A stretch of DNA of 64,000 nucleotides from Diprion similis (GCF_021155765.1 NC_060106.1:18130031-18194030), one strand, 5' to 3'; counted from the stretch's first letter, positions 1 to 13,479 are shown. Notes: generated by a model from the sequence alone, not told the origin. Program-made: numbers and translations.

Positions 1-1861
1 TGCCGAAACCTATATAAATCAGATTCTCGCTTATGCAAAACATCTTCCCTGTCTCCCAAATCCTTCGAATAGCCAAGACTTTCTAAATTTCTATAGACAA
101 AATCCCAACTACTGAACGAATCTTTTTCAGGACCTCCAACGGGTGATTTCAATGTTTTCTTCTCGACTTTAGCATATTCATAATTACTTCCATCTCCAAT
201 TTGCCCTTGGCCGGTATCTGCTTCATCGAAATCGGGCTTATAATGGGGAATTGTGTTTGCTATTTTTTTGTTATCCTTCTTCTGGTAATTGATAACTGGC
301 GTTGGTGGATCCAGCTCTATCAATTGGCCTGTCGGTACCCCAGTAGGATGGTTGGGTACAGGCGGGCAATATTCGTTCGCGTTAATACCGCCGAAATACT
401 TGCTGTCAGTTTTAGGATGCCCGTAAATACTGAATCTGTTACCAGAGTTGTAATCGACCGGTTGAAAATACTGTAAGTTCATCTGCGGCACATTATTATC
501 CTCCAAATATTTGTATGCAGTCTGATAAGGAGTTGTATAAGTATTGTAATTATTCACAGGGAAATTGTAAGGAGTGGCAGATATCAAATCGATAGTGTTT
601 GACGGTATCTGCCTGTAGTCTCTGTAATTTGCAGTCTTTACACGATTGTGGTGCACCTTTTCAAGAAATCTGTAATTTAACGCACGTATTGCTTGCTCAG
701 GTGTTCCGACATGGTTTTCTCTAAATTCCAACACTTCAAGCCATGAAATGGTAAAATTCTGAGATACACTCTCCCAGATCTGTTTTAGTATCTGCAAATA
801 CGAATAGTTAAGTTACATTCCGGTAGACTGAAATGTCAACAAATTGATAAGAAATTGAATTATTATTCCATTTCTCTTATGTACCATTGAAAACTGGCAT
901 TACCTGGCACTCAACAAAGGCCACAATCGCGTCTCGACTAACATTGGAGACTTTGTCTGGATCAATTGGACCTTCCAGGATCAATTCCCCTAGGGCTGCA
1001 TGTCTATAGCCCATCAACTCGAACATGAGTTCCGCTCCAATCAGATTGACATCAACTTCGTGTTTGTAATATCCACTGTAAGTCTGAGAAAATAAATTTC
1101 TATGTTACATTAAAAGTGTACAAAAACGATGTGAGAAGTAATTCAGACTGAGACTTTAAACTCTGTTCCTGCAGTTTGAAACTGACCTTCAAATTCTTGT
1201 ATTCCTTTCTCCAAGGTTGAGCAAGCAAGTTAGCAGCATACAAGGCAATCGCATTCCAAGCATTACAGGCCCTGTACCCACTAAAATCTTGTACAGTTGC
1301 AGCGGATCTGTTGAGTATATCAGCTGTCTCTTGGAATTCGTATTTGTTGTCGTTCGGTACAAGGCATAGGAATTCTTTGATAAAACCTGGTAAAAAATAT
1401 AGATATTTATTTGAAAAGTTTTGAAATAATCGCAGAAAGTTCCGAGTGTTACAGATGACAAATCAACTATTTCACTCATTTAAAACGAAAAAATCTAGTT
1501 TGCATAATGGATGAGACAAATTCCAGGTTGTAAATCAAATTCTCTTGCTTTCCCAAGCTCTCCAAGTTTGTAACAAGTATTTACTCTCTATATCAAATTA
1601 TTCACGTTTAGTTGAATCCAGCATTGAACTGTCCGCTATACCTTCGAGCTTTTGACGCTGCTGCAACTTTAACGGGCTATCGTCTGTTTGCAAGTAAACA
1701 AGATGGCTTTGTTCGAGCTTGATGCTGATGTCCTGCAACCGATCTCGACTTCTTCGAGTCAAATCTTCAGCCATTTTTATATGCTGTAACAAATTGATTA
1801 GACGGTTGTTACTATGCAACAAATCCAGAAGCTTCATTGCAATATTTTCATTCTTAATCAT
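1..1861 (-). CDS. tamo: Tamozhennic / SPATA2-like PUB-domain protein (5' part, runs off window)
   Basis: Four coding exons on the minus strand: 1861-1606, 1386-1187, 1083-904 and 791 to beyond base 1, all with GT-AG introns and matching phases (1, 0, 0). About 475 residues are visible. The ATG at 1861 follows an in-frame TAA directly, which fixes the start. Residues about 85-215 resemble the N-terminal PUB region of SPATA2: QPWRKEYKNLKTYSGYY at the exon 2/3 junction matches the family pattern PW+KE(F/Y)+xxKT(Y/F)xG. The part from about residue 260 on is low-complexity, Asn/Tyr/Pro-rich and probably disordered. In vertebrates SPATA2 bridges the deubiquitinase CYLD to the LUBAC ligase through this domain. 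Drosophila Tamo was described in nuclear import of Dorsal. The insect role here is inferred from the family. The C-terminus lies outside the window. The assignment rests on family recall and was not searched. Confidence 0.72.
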
Positions 1862-2176
1862 TTACAAACTGGTCCATACTGCTCGATGATTACGATCGTG
1901 TTTATGAAATATGACACACCTGACAAACGAGTGTTTTAACATATTCCACATACTTTATCGATGAAAGAAAAACAAGCTTTTCAAATTCTGAGGCTAACAA
2001 AAGTTGAAATATAAAAGTAACTATAATTGGTGAACATCTTATGAAGGTTTGAGAAAAGTTTTGATTAATTTTGTCAGATTGGGGTTCGGGAACTTTGGAT
2101 GACAGCTGTGGGCATTACAGAATGAAAAGTACACCTGATTCGCGTGAACATCAGAATATTACGAGCGGTGTCCGTA

Positions 2177-2429
2177 CCTTTAACTTGAATTAAGAATCGA
2201 CGATTTGGAGATACCAGTTAAAATTACTTGAGGGTTATGTTGGTTTATACAGTGTAATAACGGGAAGCAGCTGTACAAGTTCTTATCTAAATGAAGTGCG
2301 ATTAAAGTCACATCCAAAGGACTCGGCGACATCTCGTCGTCGGATAGATAATTTATAAATGAATCAAACCTGATAACAGCCCCGGGATCTCGAAGAAAAG
2401 CCCGATTCAAACTGCCGAAGGCTCCAACC
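2177..2429 (-). CDS. Exon-like block, unknown protein, possibly a terminal exon
   Basis: On the minus strand an acceptor-like site (ttatttatag) is followed by an 84-codon open stretch starting VGAFGSLNRAFLRDPGAV and ending at a TAA (2180-2182). A donor-like AAAG/gtacgg follows the stop. The composition (FDSFINYLSDDEMSPSPLD, then HLDKNLYSCF) looks protein-like and differs from the surrounding AT-rich shadow ORFs. It lies about 320 bp upstream of the tamo-like start on the same strand. It may be the last coding exon of a gene whose 5' exons I could not find, or a 5' untranslated exon of the tamo-like gene that is open by chance. No family was recognised. Confidence 0.25.
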
Positions 2430-5400
2430 TATAAATAAATGCTATATTTAGATGCCATGCCACCTTAATTGCTGCAGCTACTAAGGATATCAACGTTTTC
2501 AGTAATTAATAAGGCGGCATTATACGTTGGAGGCATTTTCGATGCTTGATATCCGCTGAAGGTACGCATCAAACTTTTTGCGTATTTATTTATTTTATTT
2601 CTTTATGGTTATGTTTTTAACTCTCCACTTTTCCCCAGAACTTCAGGTCTGTGGCAGTCATAAAGTCATGATTGCGAAGACGTGAAAGGGACCCCGTTGC
2701 GCCGCAATGACAGCTGTTTTTGCGCATCCAACAAGCTGCGCAGTTCGCGATTTTTTTAAATCTAAGTGTCTAACTATAATTATAGTCAGTCCAAAGAATT
2801 TCACCATCTGACGGCACCAAATGGAAGCCTTTTGTACCATTTGGAAGAGTACGATTGTGAAAAAAACTGCCGATTCTTTTGATGGTAACTGTGATGTGTT
2901 AAGTGAACGCCTAAGCTGTATGCAACAAGTCATTCGTTCATGTATTGCTGTAAGATGAGCGCATGGAGTGGGTCGCCAGTTTTTGTCTTTTCCCAAATGC
3001 AAGTAGTATCTTATTGTCAGACGTTTTCAACACGCATGGAGTTTATTTGAAATTATTAAGAATCTTTCTTTCAGAAGTCAACACTGTTTTAAAACTATTA
3101 GCGATAACGATTCTTTCTTTTCTTTGAAAACATTAAAATTGAACAAACTTCTTTAGATGAATATAAATATTTTCAATGGATATTAATTTTCCTCTACTGT
3201 ATATGAGTATGTTCAAGTACTACCGCTATTATTATTCGGCAAAGAGAAAACTACACAAAGTTAGTTCCGGAGAAAAACAAAATGACTAAATGGTTGGAGA
3301 TAAAAATCCGGATTTCTTCAAAATTTAACTATACAGAGTGCCGCAGAAATTTTCAAGGAATTTATACGGTCAGAATAAGGATAAAAATTTCTTTTTAAAC
3401 TCTTGAGCGCCCTGTTGTGGACTTAGAACTGATTTGGCCTATTTATGCTCATATTATTTGGGCGCTACAACTACGAAATCATACCGATCACCCCATCGTT
3501 AATATGCCCCCTTTCACCGGTATGAATAAGTCTCATTAGATCCCCTTGTAACGCGACAGGTAGTAACTAGACTTCTGATCATGCTGACATGTTACTACAA
3601 TATTATTGATCATAAGTGCCGCAAGCCAAATTTACCGTGAAAATGTCAAGGCTTCTTCTCCACAGGCTTGCAGAGCACTGCGGAAACGTCATTTTAAATT
3701 ACAGGTGCGGTTGAAGAAAAATGTCACTGAAATAAGGGCATGGCTTTTGAGCGAATACCGCATTCTCCGGTGTGCCATGCGGCATATGCATTTGCGCGAA
3801 GAATATGCTAGGATGGGTCCGGGATAGATCATGTCATGCGAGTTATGATGCAGCCTGAGCGAATGATCTTCTCGAGTGTAGGAAGTTGTCGACATTTCTA
3901 GTATTATCTATTATTCGCACTTTACGTCCAGCCCGGCATTCCACTTCTGCATGTAATATATTGATATCTATTAATCATATAATATATTACTGCACTTAAC
4001 GGCTGCTTGCATTTGAAAATTCCATCTATTCCGCGCATGACATAGTTACGTTTCGTAAAACTCTTACACATCCTTACAGACTTTTAACACCTATGATAAT
4101 AAGTGTGAAACCTTCAGCTGACACTCGGCTAAGGTTTCGCAAGGGATTATGATTATGCATTGTTACTGTTTGCGGCAGCGAGAAGCTTCGCCCCCGCCAA
4201 TTTCATCGAGATGAGTGCGTTTTATTAGAATTGTATCCTAGTACCTCTATCGTTGTAACGGGCGTAGATACCTCAAGCATTACTCGTAACACATCGGTCT
4301 TGAGTTAGAGGAGATAATTTACATTATGTAATTATGAACAACAAAAAAAAACATCGGGGTCTCATTATTCCGACTAAACAAAAATGATTTGTAATAAAAC
4401 GAGTGTGGCATAAAAAATCCTGCGGCAGTAATATCTGTGATTTATATCTGTGTACTTGTACACGATCTTCTCATATTACAATTCTGCCTGTACGATTCTA
4501 ATTCTGTACGCTTTATATAAAAGTTTACTTTTAAAAATCGATTCACAATACTTCAAGGACACCTTGATTGGTGACCATGATTTCTGTCGACGTAAGGCCA
4601 ATTCGTATATTCCACGTTTAAAAACTAATGCGATAATATATTGGATGAGAATTTTTAATCGATCGGAATCTTCATTGTACACGTAAGATCTGACGATCAA
4701 AGAATTCGACGTAATGCTTTTTCGCGTCTCCTTGCAAATATATCTCGTGACATCTGAACAATTACAGTATAAAATATTCTGGATTTACATGCCTGTAAGT
4801 ATAGTAAGAACAGCTTAATATCCCTGTTTAATCGGCTCGTAACATGTGATGTAGCTTCGAAATTACATGATGAAAAAAACTCGCAATAATGTTATAACAA
4901 ATTATGAAACGTTACGAATTTTTATTACATCCTTGAAACGTCCATCAATAACATCCAAGACCAAAACTTAAAAGTAACGTACATCTGTACAGTGTGTGCA
5001 AGCACGTATATTCGTGGGACAAACCCGTTGTTATACTCGCTTGTAATATAACGCAGGGATCGCCGCTATTCATGAGCGGTTATATTCTGTGCAGACATTA
5101 CCCACATGCATACAGACGGTAAGGACAATACATCATATTTACGTGGCCATAAGAGAGTTCACTGAGCTTGATGAAACGCCTTTGTGAATATTCAAGGCAG
5201 CGTTCTTATTCTGGTTCAAAGGTCAGTGGTTTTTTTCATTGCTTACAGCACAACGATGCTCATTATAAATAATTTGGACGCATGTGATTTTGTTCAACTT
5301 CTGCGGATGTTTAAAAGTTGAGTGAAGAATCCTTCCGCTTGATATATTTAATGCGACAGGAAAGGTGAAGAAATAAAAAATGAAAATGCCGAATAATCTC

Positions 5401-8400
5401 TATACTGTCAAGTGGCGAAATTTTCATTGGCTCGTTATAATAAGAGGATATAATTTACACGGACGTCTTTGATTTATTGACTTGATGCGATAAGTGATCG
5501 AAGTATTATCGTGGTGTGAAGAACTTTGAAAGAAATGTAATATGAAAAAAAATATACTTCGATTACATATTTGTCGCTAAGTTTAAAGCTGACAGGAAAT
5601 CACGAATCATTCAAATTAGCTTATTTCGTAAGAATTAACTTATAAGCACGGTATAATTTGGTCGTAAAAATCAAAGACCATTTCAAACCAAATCACCTCG
5701 TCCTCATCGACTCTTAATGCGTGACATGTATAGCTATGTATAGCTTTATCGAGTGTTTCGAGAAGGATTTTAAAAATCCGAGAGCGATAATAACGAATGT
5801 GACAAGCAAACGTTCAGCAGAAGATAAAAGTGTAAGCATGAATATGTATATATGTATGTTGCTTTGAAGTATTTATTCTATCGAGAAATCAGCTTATGCA
5901 CACACGAAAAAATGTACCTCCGTTAAAAAACAGGTAAAAAAAAATCGCCAAGGACGGATCGTTTCTCAAACTACTTGAATGTGGCATGTAAATAACGTTC
6001 TTCTCATTATAGTCTCCTAATCCGCAGTAGAAATACCGAAACTCAATTCCGTATACATTTCCAGATTTACACCAACTTTGCCTCTCGTCCATGCGTTATA
6101 CTCAAAGCTCCGCTACGAACGTAATTATACCGACCGCAAAACGTAGAAAACGAAGTTTAATTTTCATTTCGCACGGTAAGGCGGCTTGATAGTGAAAGTA
6201 CCTAAATCCTGAATAAAGTATCTCTAGGATAAAGCAATCTGCTCGATCAATTGGGGAGATAATAAGTCCATTTTTTACAATTTACACCTGAAAATCCACG
6301 TAACTCTGGTTTCGAAGTACTATACGTACGATTTCATATCCGGATAATCCCGCAAGTGTAAGAAATTCGAGATTCGTTGCTCCGACTTCCATCCGCAGAA
6401 TACATTTTAGCGCCAATTCGAGATTTAACACAAGACCTTAGAGTCGGGGATAGATTGTGGACTCTGAAAATACGTGGAACTTGCGATTTCGTTGCCCTTG
6501 CCGTGACTCGAGGTCCATATTATGCCTGTAATGTGAGACTTTGTAATTGTGCGAAAAAAGTAAAATACCGCCCGAGGGTAGCCGCGATTATCTCGCTCGT
6601 CAAATTCGTCGAAGATTTTCGAGCGATATAATTAGGCGTACAGTGGTGCAATTACAATAATGTGATAATTGGATACTTTGCAGCCCTAGTGAGGAAACCT
6701 GCATAGATTTGCATATGTAGGAATGCGTAAACTTTACGCATGAGCTTTACAAGGCAGAAGTGTTTCCACTTATTTCTAGCTTAGCTGTACAAGCTATGCA
6801 TAAATCGGCATCAGCTGTTAACTGAACTGTAAATTCTACTGACCAGTTGGATGTAACTGCAAAAGTTAAATGCGTTACGTTTATATGTTCCTGTATATTA
6901 ATATGCCGCATTGCGTGGTCTCCGATGAGTGCATATTTCCGTCATAACGTATCGTATACTATGTGCAGTGGATTTGCGAAATCAGAAAAAAAATTTCTCC
7001 GCTGAAACAAATAAACTGAAATCCTTTCAGTGTTTTAATTATGCTCATTAAAGTACGAATTTAGCATACGTTTATAGGCTCAATTTTTCACACGGCTAAT
7101 AAACTCTCTTTGAGATATGAAGGACAAAAACTTTTTATCAACATTCCTATCTTCTTTCTTTATTCATATTATTATCACCATGGTCATTTGAATAATGATC
7201 TAAGCCAAAACACGTACTAAACCTTTTACAACGCGACGTTCGGACCCGATTGGCATGGAGTGTAATAAAAAAAAAGAAAAAAAATAATAATAAAAAAGAA
7301 AACAAACAGGGCAAAAAAATAATCTCCCATCGTTTCGTTCCGATCAATTAATTTTGGCGCAGTTTCGTCCACGGATCTTTATTTTATCTATGTATCCTTG
7401 CTGTGTATCTCGATATACTATGATTATATTGCGAAGAAGTTTGCCTTGCATTTTGAAAAGTTGACTTGAAATTACTATTATATCTATAGAGACAGACTAG
7501 CGCTCGGTTATAGCTGATATAGATTATAACGCGGACGCATCTCTGGCTAAAATTTTTTTAATCACCTCCCAAGCCGCGTAGGACGCGATTATTGACGTAA
7601 TAACATCAATAATTCCTGGATGTACCCGACATTTAGAGATTCAGATACCATTGCAAACTATCGCAACGTGAAAAATGATCAGGTAATTCTGACCTACATA
7701 GACGCGAGTATTACACGCAGGTGTAAATACGTACACTGTTACACTTTGATTAGCCTAGATGCGCCGAGGATGAACACACTTGGCAAAAGTTTATTGTAAA
7801 GTATATTTTTGCTTATGAAAAGCGGATAGGTATCTTGCGTCAACGATGCTCCTCCCGGTCACTCGACCAGTTTAAAGCCACATAAACTGGATTTCTGCCG
7901 GCACGTGCTGGGTTCATATATTCATCTTCTTATTACGTAACGAATCTGCCGAGGTTGGACATACACAGTGTGTAAGAAAATATGTACGATACTTAACGGG
8001 TGCATGAATACGAAATAAAATCACTCCTTCATGGGTGGTGTTCTTGTTGTCAGATTTACTACTTCTGTCACCTAAGACCTCTCGAAATCCCCGGAAACTG
8101 TGTACAATTTTCGTAGTAAAATTTCAATGAATCAGGATGTATCTTTACCCACGACACTTAGAGACTGATTTTTCAGAATTTCTTATTCGCAGCCATGCGC
8201 GTCATTTGCGTTTTTTCAATTTATAGCCCCAACTGGCCGAAGTTTGTTGAATTTTCTCGAGAAGAAAAATAAGCGCTGATTATCGAGATTGTTGGCATGA
8301 ATCGCTTATAAATGACTCGCTTTCAACATATAATGATAAAATCACATAGCAAGGAATATAATTTACTTAAATGTTAAACTTCTCGCGTGATGAAACTAAC

Positions 8401-10416
8401 GATCGTTTTTATAAAATTGAATTTTAACTTTTTATCCATGCGAAATATTTCTTTAAGATTTATATATTTGACAAATAAGTTCATACATTTCAACTTCATT
8501 TTGACGTCATGTAAATGTAAGATATAAGCCTCATCATCAAACACTTGATCAATTTATGTATACAGACAGAAAAAGATAGAGAGAGAGATATTTATTTCGG
8601 CAAGTGATATTTATTTGACAGAGTCAAATACGGCAATTAAATATAACGAGAAAACGAGTCACATGAGAAAATATCATTAGAAGCCAAAACAGAGAAAAAA
8701 AACGACCATTATCCGTTTAAAGATTTGCGTTATCAAGTTAAACACCATTTATTTGGTAAACCTGAGAAACTCCCGAAGAGGCAAACAATTTTTTTTTAGC
8801 AGCACACATATTTGGCTTGATTCAACAAATCTTTACTTTGTGTGCACATAATCAAACTTGTTGAGTTATTCTCTTTGTCAACTATAGGGAAATGTCAGAA
8901 TATTTAGCAAGACGTATGTTATGATTATAAAAAACTGAAATATCAAATTTGTCAATCAAGTTCAATAAATTTTATTCGACACGCCACGCGTGGGTTTTTT
9001 CGGAATAACGTTTTAACGGATCTTTGCGAAATGTCGAAATTACCATATTTTTGGCAGCGCTCTACTGTAAGTACGATACACGCCTCACTTTCGGTTACGA
9101 ATAGAGACTGCCGTCTCACGCCTGTAACACCTTCGAAAGTTATTTTCCTCCCTTTTTCATATTTCAAAATTGCCATTTTGTTCTTTGACTTGACACACTC
9201 GGTAACACACCTGTGCTGAATTTTTTCTTCGGTGTATAACAGGAACAACAGTCCCCGGGGATAAAAATGAAAGTGAAATAAATTCCGCTTGTACGAAATT
9301 ATGGGTGTAATAAATTCTTCCAAGCCGACGCGACGATAAAATCGCCGAGCTCTTCAGCCGGTGAAGGCACTTAAAAATTAAACACCCTATATCCGTGTCT
9401 AAATATCGGCGAGATCTTCACAAGGCGATGTCGAACTTAGCAGCTTTATAAATCTTCCTACACCAGTAGAAAAGAACGAGGATGGTCAGCGATGGAACTT
9501 TTCAACCGACTATCGCTTATCTAGTATTTTCTCGAATTACAACTAACGGAATGCCGGACCTCCGTGGCTGTCTTTTCCTCATAAATATTCATTCCGCCTC
9601 TGACAGCAGGGAGCCGTTTTAGAACATCTTACATGTACGCGACCTTCTTAGCTTTTGAACAGTGGTTCGTTCATCCGGCGAAAGATTACGTGTTTAACTG
9701 ATAAATTAACATTTCTACACGACGGCCAACCTGCTAAGCTAATTTTTCGTTGCCAGACTGCGCAATAAAAATTATATACTTATAAACGTATACACGTGTA
9801 TATCCAAGTGTGTCTAAATATCCTGAAGGTGGATCTTTTTGCAACCCACCGCAATGAATTGGGAAATAAATTTTGCAAACTGGCCATTTAACGTGTCTAA
9901 TCCACGTTTATTCACCGCAGCACCAATTTATAATCCACATTTTTACCCTGCACTCGTAATCGCTAGGAATACGACACGCTGTAGGCACCACCAGCGTATC
10001 GTGAATAAAAATACAAGTCCTATTACGAATTGCAATGGATAAAAAACGTTTCTCTTCAAGTTCGTCTCACATGAAGACAATATTGGCACTTATCTAACAG
10101 AAGCTTATGTATTAAATTGATACAAGGTGGGTGGGTGGGGGGGACTTTGAATACTACAATGAAAAATTTCACATTATGTTGTACAGAATTTTTATTTTTG
10201 TTCATTTTTTTTACATTTGAATATTATAATCGTGAGATATCTTTATACAATCAGAAGAATAAGAAGAAGACAGATGGTCTTTATATTACAGATTCCAATA
10301 TCATTTGATCAAACAGCCATCCAATTCGCACCGGCACTTTACGTGCACACGGGCTAGATTTTATCCTGTGCCGTACAAAAATTCTCCGACATGGTTGCAG
10401 CTTTTCTTTCGATTAT
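2430..10416. other. Gene-poor spacer (8 kb)
   Basis: I see no convincing exons here. The open frames are short, often begin with TTG, and have no recognisable domains. The stretch is AT-rich with many A or T runs, for example near 7265-7320 and 8690-8800. No RNA gene, array or transposase was recognised. Confidence 0.5.
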
Positions 10417-10417
10417 A

Positions 10418-10423
10418 TTTATT
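10418..10423 (-). terminator. Poly(A) signal of the minus-strand cuticle gene
   Basis: AATAAA on the minus strand, about 240 bases beyond the stop codon at 10663. It is the first exact hexamer downstream of that gene. Confidence 0.5.
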
Positions 10424-10434
10424 CACATATTGAC

Positions 10435-10512
10435 TTATTTATGCATATATATACATACATATACATGCATATATATACACATATATATATGTATTTATAT
10501 ATTTTTTTTTTT
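10435..10512. repeat. AT/ATAC microsatellite
   Basis: Alternating purine-pyrimidine tract of ATAT, ATAC and GCAT steps ending in a T run. It lies just beyond the probable 3' end of the minus-strand cuticle gene. Confidence 0.75.
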
Positions 10513-10662
10513 GGTCTTCTATATGTGATCGTAGTTGCAGCGTGATCCCATGTATTTGTAAGCGGTTTTTATAATTTTCAGCCAAGATGGTCATCGCCCG
10601 TGTGCACGTCGATTATCGTCACGTATCAACTGGATGGAGACCGCGGCGACGCTTGAAGCCGC

Positions 10663-11384
10663 TCATTGACGTTTGCCAACGAATTTCGGAGATGCTGGAT
10701 CCCACAGTGTTTCCTCATCGGGGTGAGCCGCATTCCACTCCAAACTCTTAAGGATTTCTTCCGGGATTGCCGGGGGACGCGGGATGGCGTCACCTTCAGC
10801 TCGGAATCCGTCTCCGTCAGCGGAGTAAACGATAGATATGACTTGTCCGTCCGGAGCCGTGTACCGGTATCCACCCTGTACACTTGGTGCGGGCTCACCG
10901 TTGGGTCCTGCGGGCTTGGGGACGTTGGTTTCCTCGACCGTGATTCCGTTTTCGGTATCGAATCTGTATCGGTAGCCACCGTTGTCATCAGCCACGGAGT
11001 CCTGATTCAAGATCCTCGCCGTTCCTTCCTTGCTGACGTACTGCGGGTTAGTTGCACCATACTGAGGCGCTGCGTACGCGGAAGCCACGAGGGCGAGAGC
11101 ACAGATCTGTGGGTAATTGGTAAAAGGGTGTCGATTAGTTACAGGCGTTCGGGTGTACGAAGATTGGGGATATTGTACGGATAACCGATTTCCCGTAAGT
11201 TTAGAAATCACAATTAGACAAACAGCGACAGAGAGTGCAATCGATTTGGAAGTCTTTAAAAATCGGACTCATGGATGAATTCTCGAATCTATTTACGCTG
11301 CGAAGTTTTTATTTTTATTTACTTCTTTCTGTTGTCTTAGAAATATTCGTAGCGATATAAAAGTGAACTTACGAAGAATTTCAT
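10663..11384 (-). CDS. RR-1 cuticular protein (endocuticle structural glycoprotein-like)
   Basis: Exon 1 is 11384-11373 (MKFF, then gtaagt). Exon 2 is 11106-10663 and ends in TGA. The product is 151 aa. Residues 1-16 form a signal peptide (MKFFICALALVASAYA) with cleavage expected before APQYG. The extended R&R chitin-binding domain runs from about residue 40 to 108: [11 protein letters not shown], then GGYRYTAPDGQVISIVYSAD and GFRAEGDAIPRPPAIPEE, the usual RR-1 end. The tail ending in FVGKRQ is short and polar. Such proteins are secreted by the epidermis and bind chitin in procuticle. A TATA box and initiator lie upstream, and the next gene is a divergent paralogue starting 0.8 kb away. RR-1 membership is clear. 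The particular orthologue is not assigned. Confidence 0.93.
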
Positions 11385-11436
11385 TTTGAATTGCTCGTCT
11401 TGGTAGCTGCACAGGAGGAAGATCGAACTGTGATTG

Positions 11437-11466
11437 ACTGATCATAGGACGATCCGCATATTTATA
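11437..11466 (-). promoter_or_regulatory. Core promoter: TATA box and initiator
   Basis: TATAAATA on the minus strand at 11466-11459 and an arthropod-type initiator TCAGT at 11441-11437, about 25 bp apart. This puts the transcription start about 55 bases before the ATG of the minus-strand cuticle gene. Confidence 0.75.
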
Positions 11467-11827
11467 CGGTAAAAGTGAAACTCCCCTCCTTCGCCGCTCT
11501 GCATCGGAAGATTTGGGCCGGTGGGTCCACCGGCGATTACGGAGCGGAGAATCTTCTGCTGCCGAAATTATTCCTCGATTTGACCTTTCTCGCCGACTAA
11601 TTCGATCGATTGTATAACCCATGCCGACGAATTCGGCAAACGCATGGTCAGCGTAATATACCGCCCATCATGCGTATTACGGCGGGGATTCTGGGTGTCC
11701 TCAAAGGCCGATTCTCGTGACACCGAAAAGGAACGACACAAACGATTCGTGAGGGGATCTCGAGGTCTCTCGATTTGTTAACTCCCGGGCCGAGACACAC
11801 CCGGGACCATAAAACAGGAGAGGAGCA

Positions 11828-11892
11828 AAAGAAGACGAAAAATAAATAAATAAAAAAAAAAAAAAAAAAAAGAGGAGGAGGCGAAAAAAAAA
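11828..11892. repeat. A-rich tract between the divergent cuticle genes
   Basis: Purine-rich run with AAATAAATAAAT steps, about twenty A's in a row and then GAGGAGGAGG. It sits in the spacer between the two divergent promoters and is a possible nucleosome-poor element. Confidence 0.5.
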
Positions 11893-12110
11893 CTTCGGTA
11901 GGAATACTTAATCGCCAGAAACCGGTATTGACGCGCGGGTTGGTTTCACGCAACCTGCGAACTTCTTTAATGTCATCGAAATGATGTCGTGCACGAAAAC
12001 GATTTCATGATACACAGGCACCCATTCAGATGTTCATTACCACTGCAGCGTCTTTGGTATGTGCTCGGTAATTTTACACGTCACATACGTAATCGTGTAG
12101 AAAGTTTTCG

Positions 12111-12145
12111 TATAAATAGCGGTAGATGAGCTGCAGTAGGTACAT
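12111..12145 (+). promoter_or_regulatory. Core promoter: TATA box
   Basis: TATAAATA at 12111-12118 lies about 60 bases before the ATG of the plus-strand cuticle gene. No exact TCAGT initiator is visible. Transcription probably starts near 12140. Confidence 0.65.
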
Positions 12146-12172
12146 TGTGAACCAATCTCGACTTGGATCAAC

Positions 12173-13165
12173 ATGAAGTTTTTGGTAAGACATCGCATCC
12201 CACGATCTGCCGTACAAATTACATTGAATTCTCACGAAACTCACGACATCATGGATCACAGTGAAATCGTTATAATCGCGTAAAGGATCAACTTACAACA
12301 AGGATAATAATTCTCAATTGTGATCGTCAGTGAGCGCGGTTTCTCTTGTCCTCGTAAAGTGCGACGACGTGACGCGTCGATCCTCGTGGAAACGGCACAA
12401 AAAAACTGCGCCTTGATTATCGTTGTAAATTTGCCGCGTCGTCCTTCCAACAATGAATTACTGTTACCTCACTTACACCATCGTCACCATCATCGCTATC
12501 ATCCTCACTGTGAACCCGTAACGCCGTCCGTCCGACCTCTTCCGGACGGATCTGGAGCCTCTTCGCCATCACCCAAAATCCGAACACCCTAATCACCATC
12601 TCTGCTTTGATGCACATTTCAGATCGTATCTCTTGGCCTGGTGGTGGTCGCCTCCGCCCAGTATCAAGGAAACCAGTATAAGGAGTCAGCTTCACCCAAC
12701 GCCAGGATCTTGAACCAGGATTTCCAATCGTCTCCCGATGGCTCTTACCAATGGTCATACGATACTGACAACGGAATTGCCGCGGGTGCGAGAGGAGTCC
12801 CTGTGAACGCAGGGCCCAACGGTGAGGGTGGAATCGAGGAACAGGGTAGCTACCAGTACACGGCTCCTGACGGCCAGGTGATTGTCACCAAATACGTCGC
12901 CGGCCCAAATGGCTTCATTGCCGAAGGACCCCATCTTCCGGTCGCTCCACCAATACCCGAGGCAATCCTCCGCTCTCTTGCGTTCAATGCAGCTAACTCC
13001 CCGAAAGAAGTACGCGACTACAAGACCCCACAGGTCGCGTACCAGCCGACCACGCAACAACCCTTCAGGTTCTCTCCGACCCCCTACCCAGTGGTTTCCC
13101 AGCAACCCAACTACTACAATCCTGGATACAACCAGCAATCCTACCAGCAGTTTGGACGCCAGTAA
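12173..13165 (+). CDS. RR-1 cuticular protein with Gln/Tyr/Pro-rich tail
   Basis: Exon 1 is 12173-12184 (MKFL, then gtaaga). Exon 2 is 12623-13165 and ends in TAA. The intron is 438 bp, phase 0. The product is 184 aa. The signal peptide is MKFLIVSLGLVVVASA, followed by QYQGN. The RR-1 core includes GSYQWSYDTDNGI, then GSYQYTAPDGQVIVTKYVA and GFIAEGPHLPVAPPIPEA. After about residue 130 the tail is rich in Gln, Tyr, Asn and Pro (QPNYYNPGYNQQSYQQFGRQ), a composition often seen in cuticle proteins that are cross-linked or elastic. It is the divergent neighbour of the 151-aa minus-strand cuticle gene and probably a co-regulated paralogue. An AATAAA lies 88 bases past the stop. Confidence 0.94.
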
Positions 13166-13253
13166 GCCGCGGGATGATTTGATGTCGCAATCATAGTGTA
13201 GAAAATAGTAAATACATACATGTATACATATACATATTCTTTTTATTGTGATG

Positions 13254-13259
13254 AATAAA
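13254..13259 (+). terminator. Poly(A) signal
   Basis: AATAAA 88 bases after the stop of the plus-strand RR-1 gene ending at 13165, followed by a GT-containing tract. Confidence 0.7.
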
Positions 13260-13479
13260 CGCAAGTGTTCTGATCAAATTTACGTGTCATTTTATAAACC
13301 CCAGAAACACAAAAACCACCACAACAGAATTTTTGAAAAAAAATTATGTATCTGCTTTCTGTCTGTCTAACTATTAATGGCGGCCAATTCAAACTGCAAT
13401 CGCAAGCGATTTCTCTTATCAAGTTGAACGTCAATGTTGTGTTTAAAGTTATTAGTCCTAGCATTTTGCAGCATTCGTC

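Noticed and set aside
10666-11184. 172-codon open frame opposite the minus-strand cuticle gene
   Set aside because: Antisense shadow of a GC-rich coding exon. Similar shadows lie opposite 12755-13264, 40081-40458, 45937-46362 and 48730-49119.
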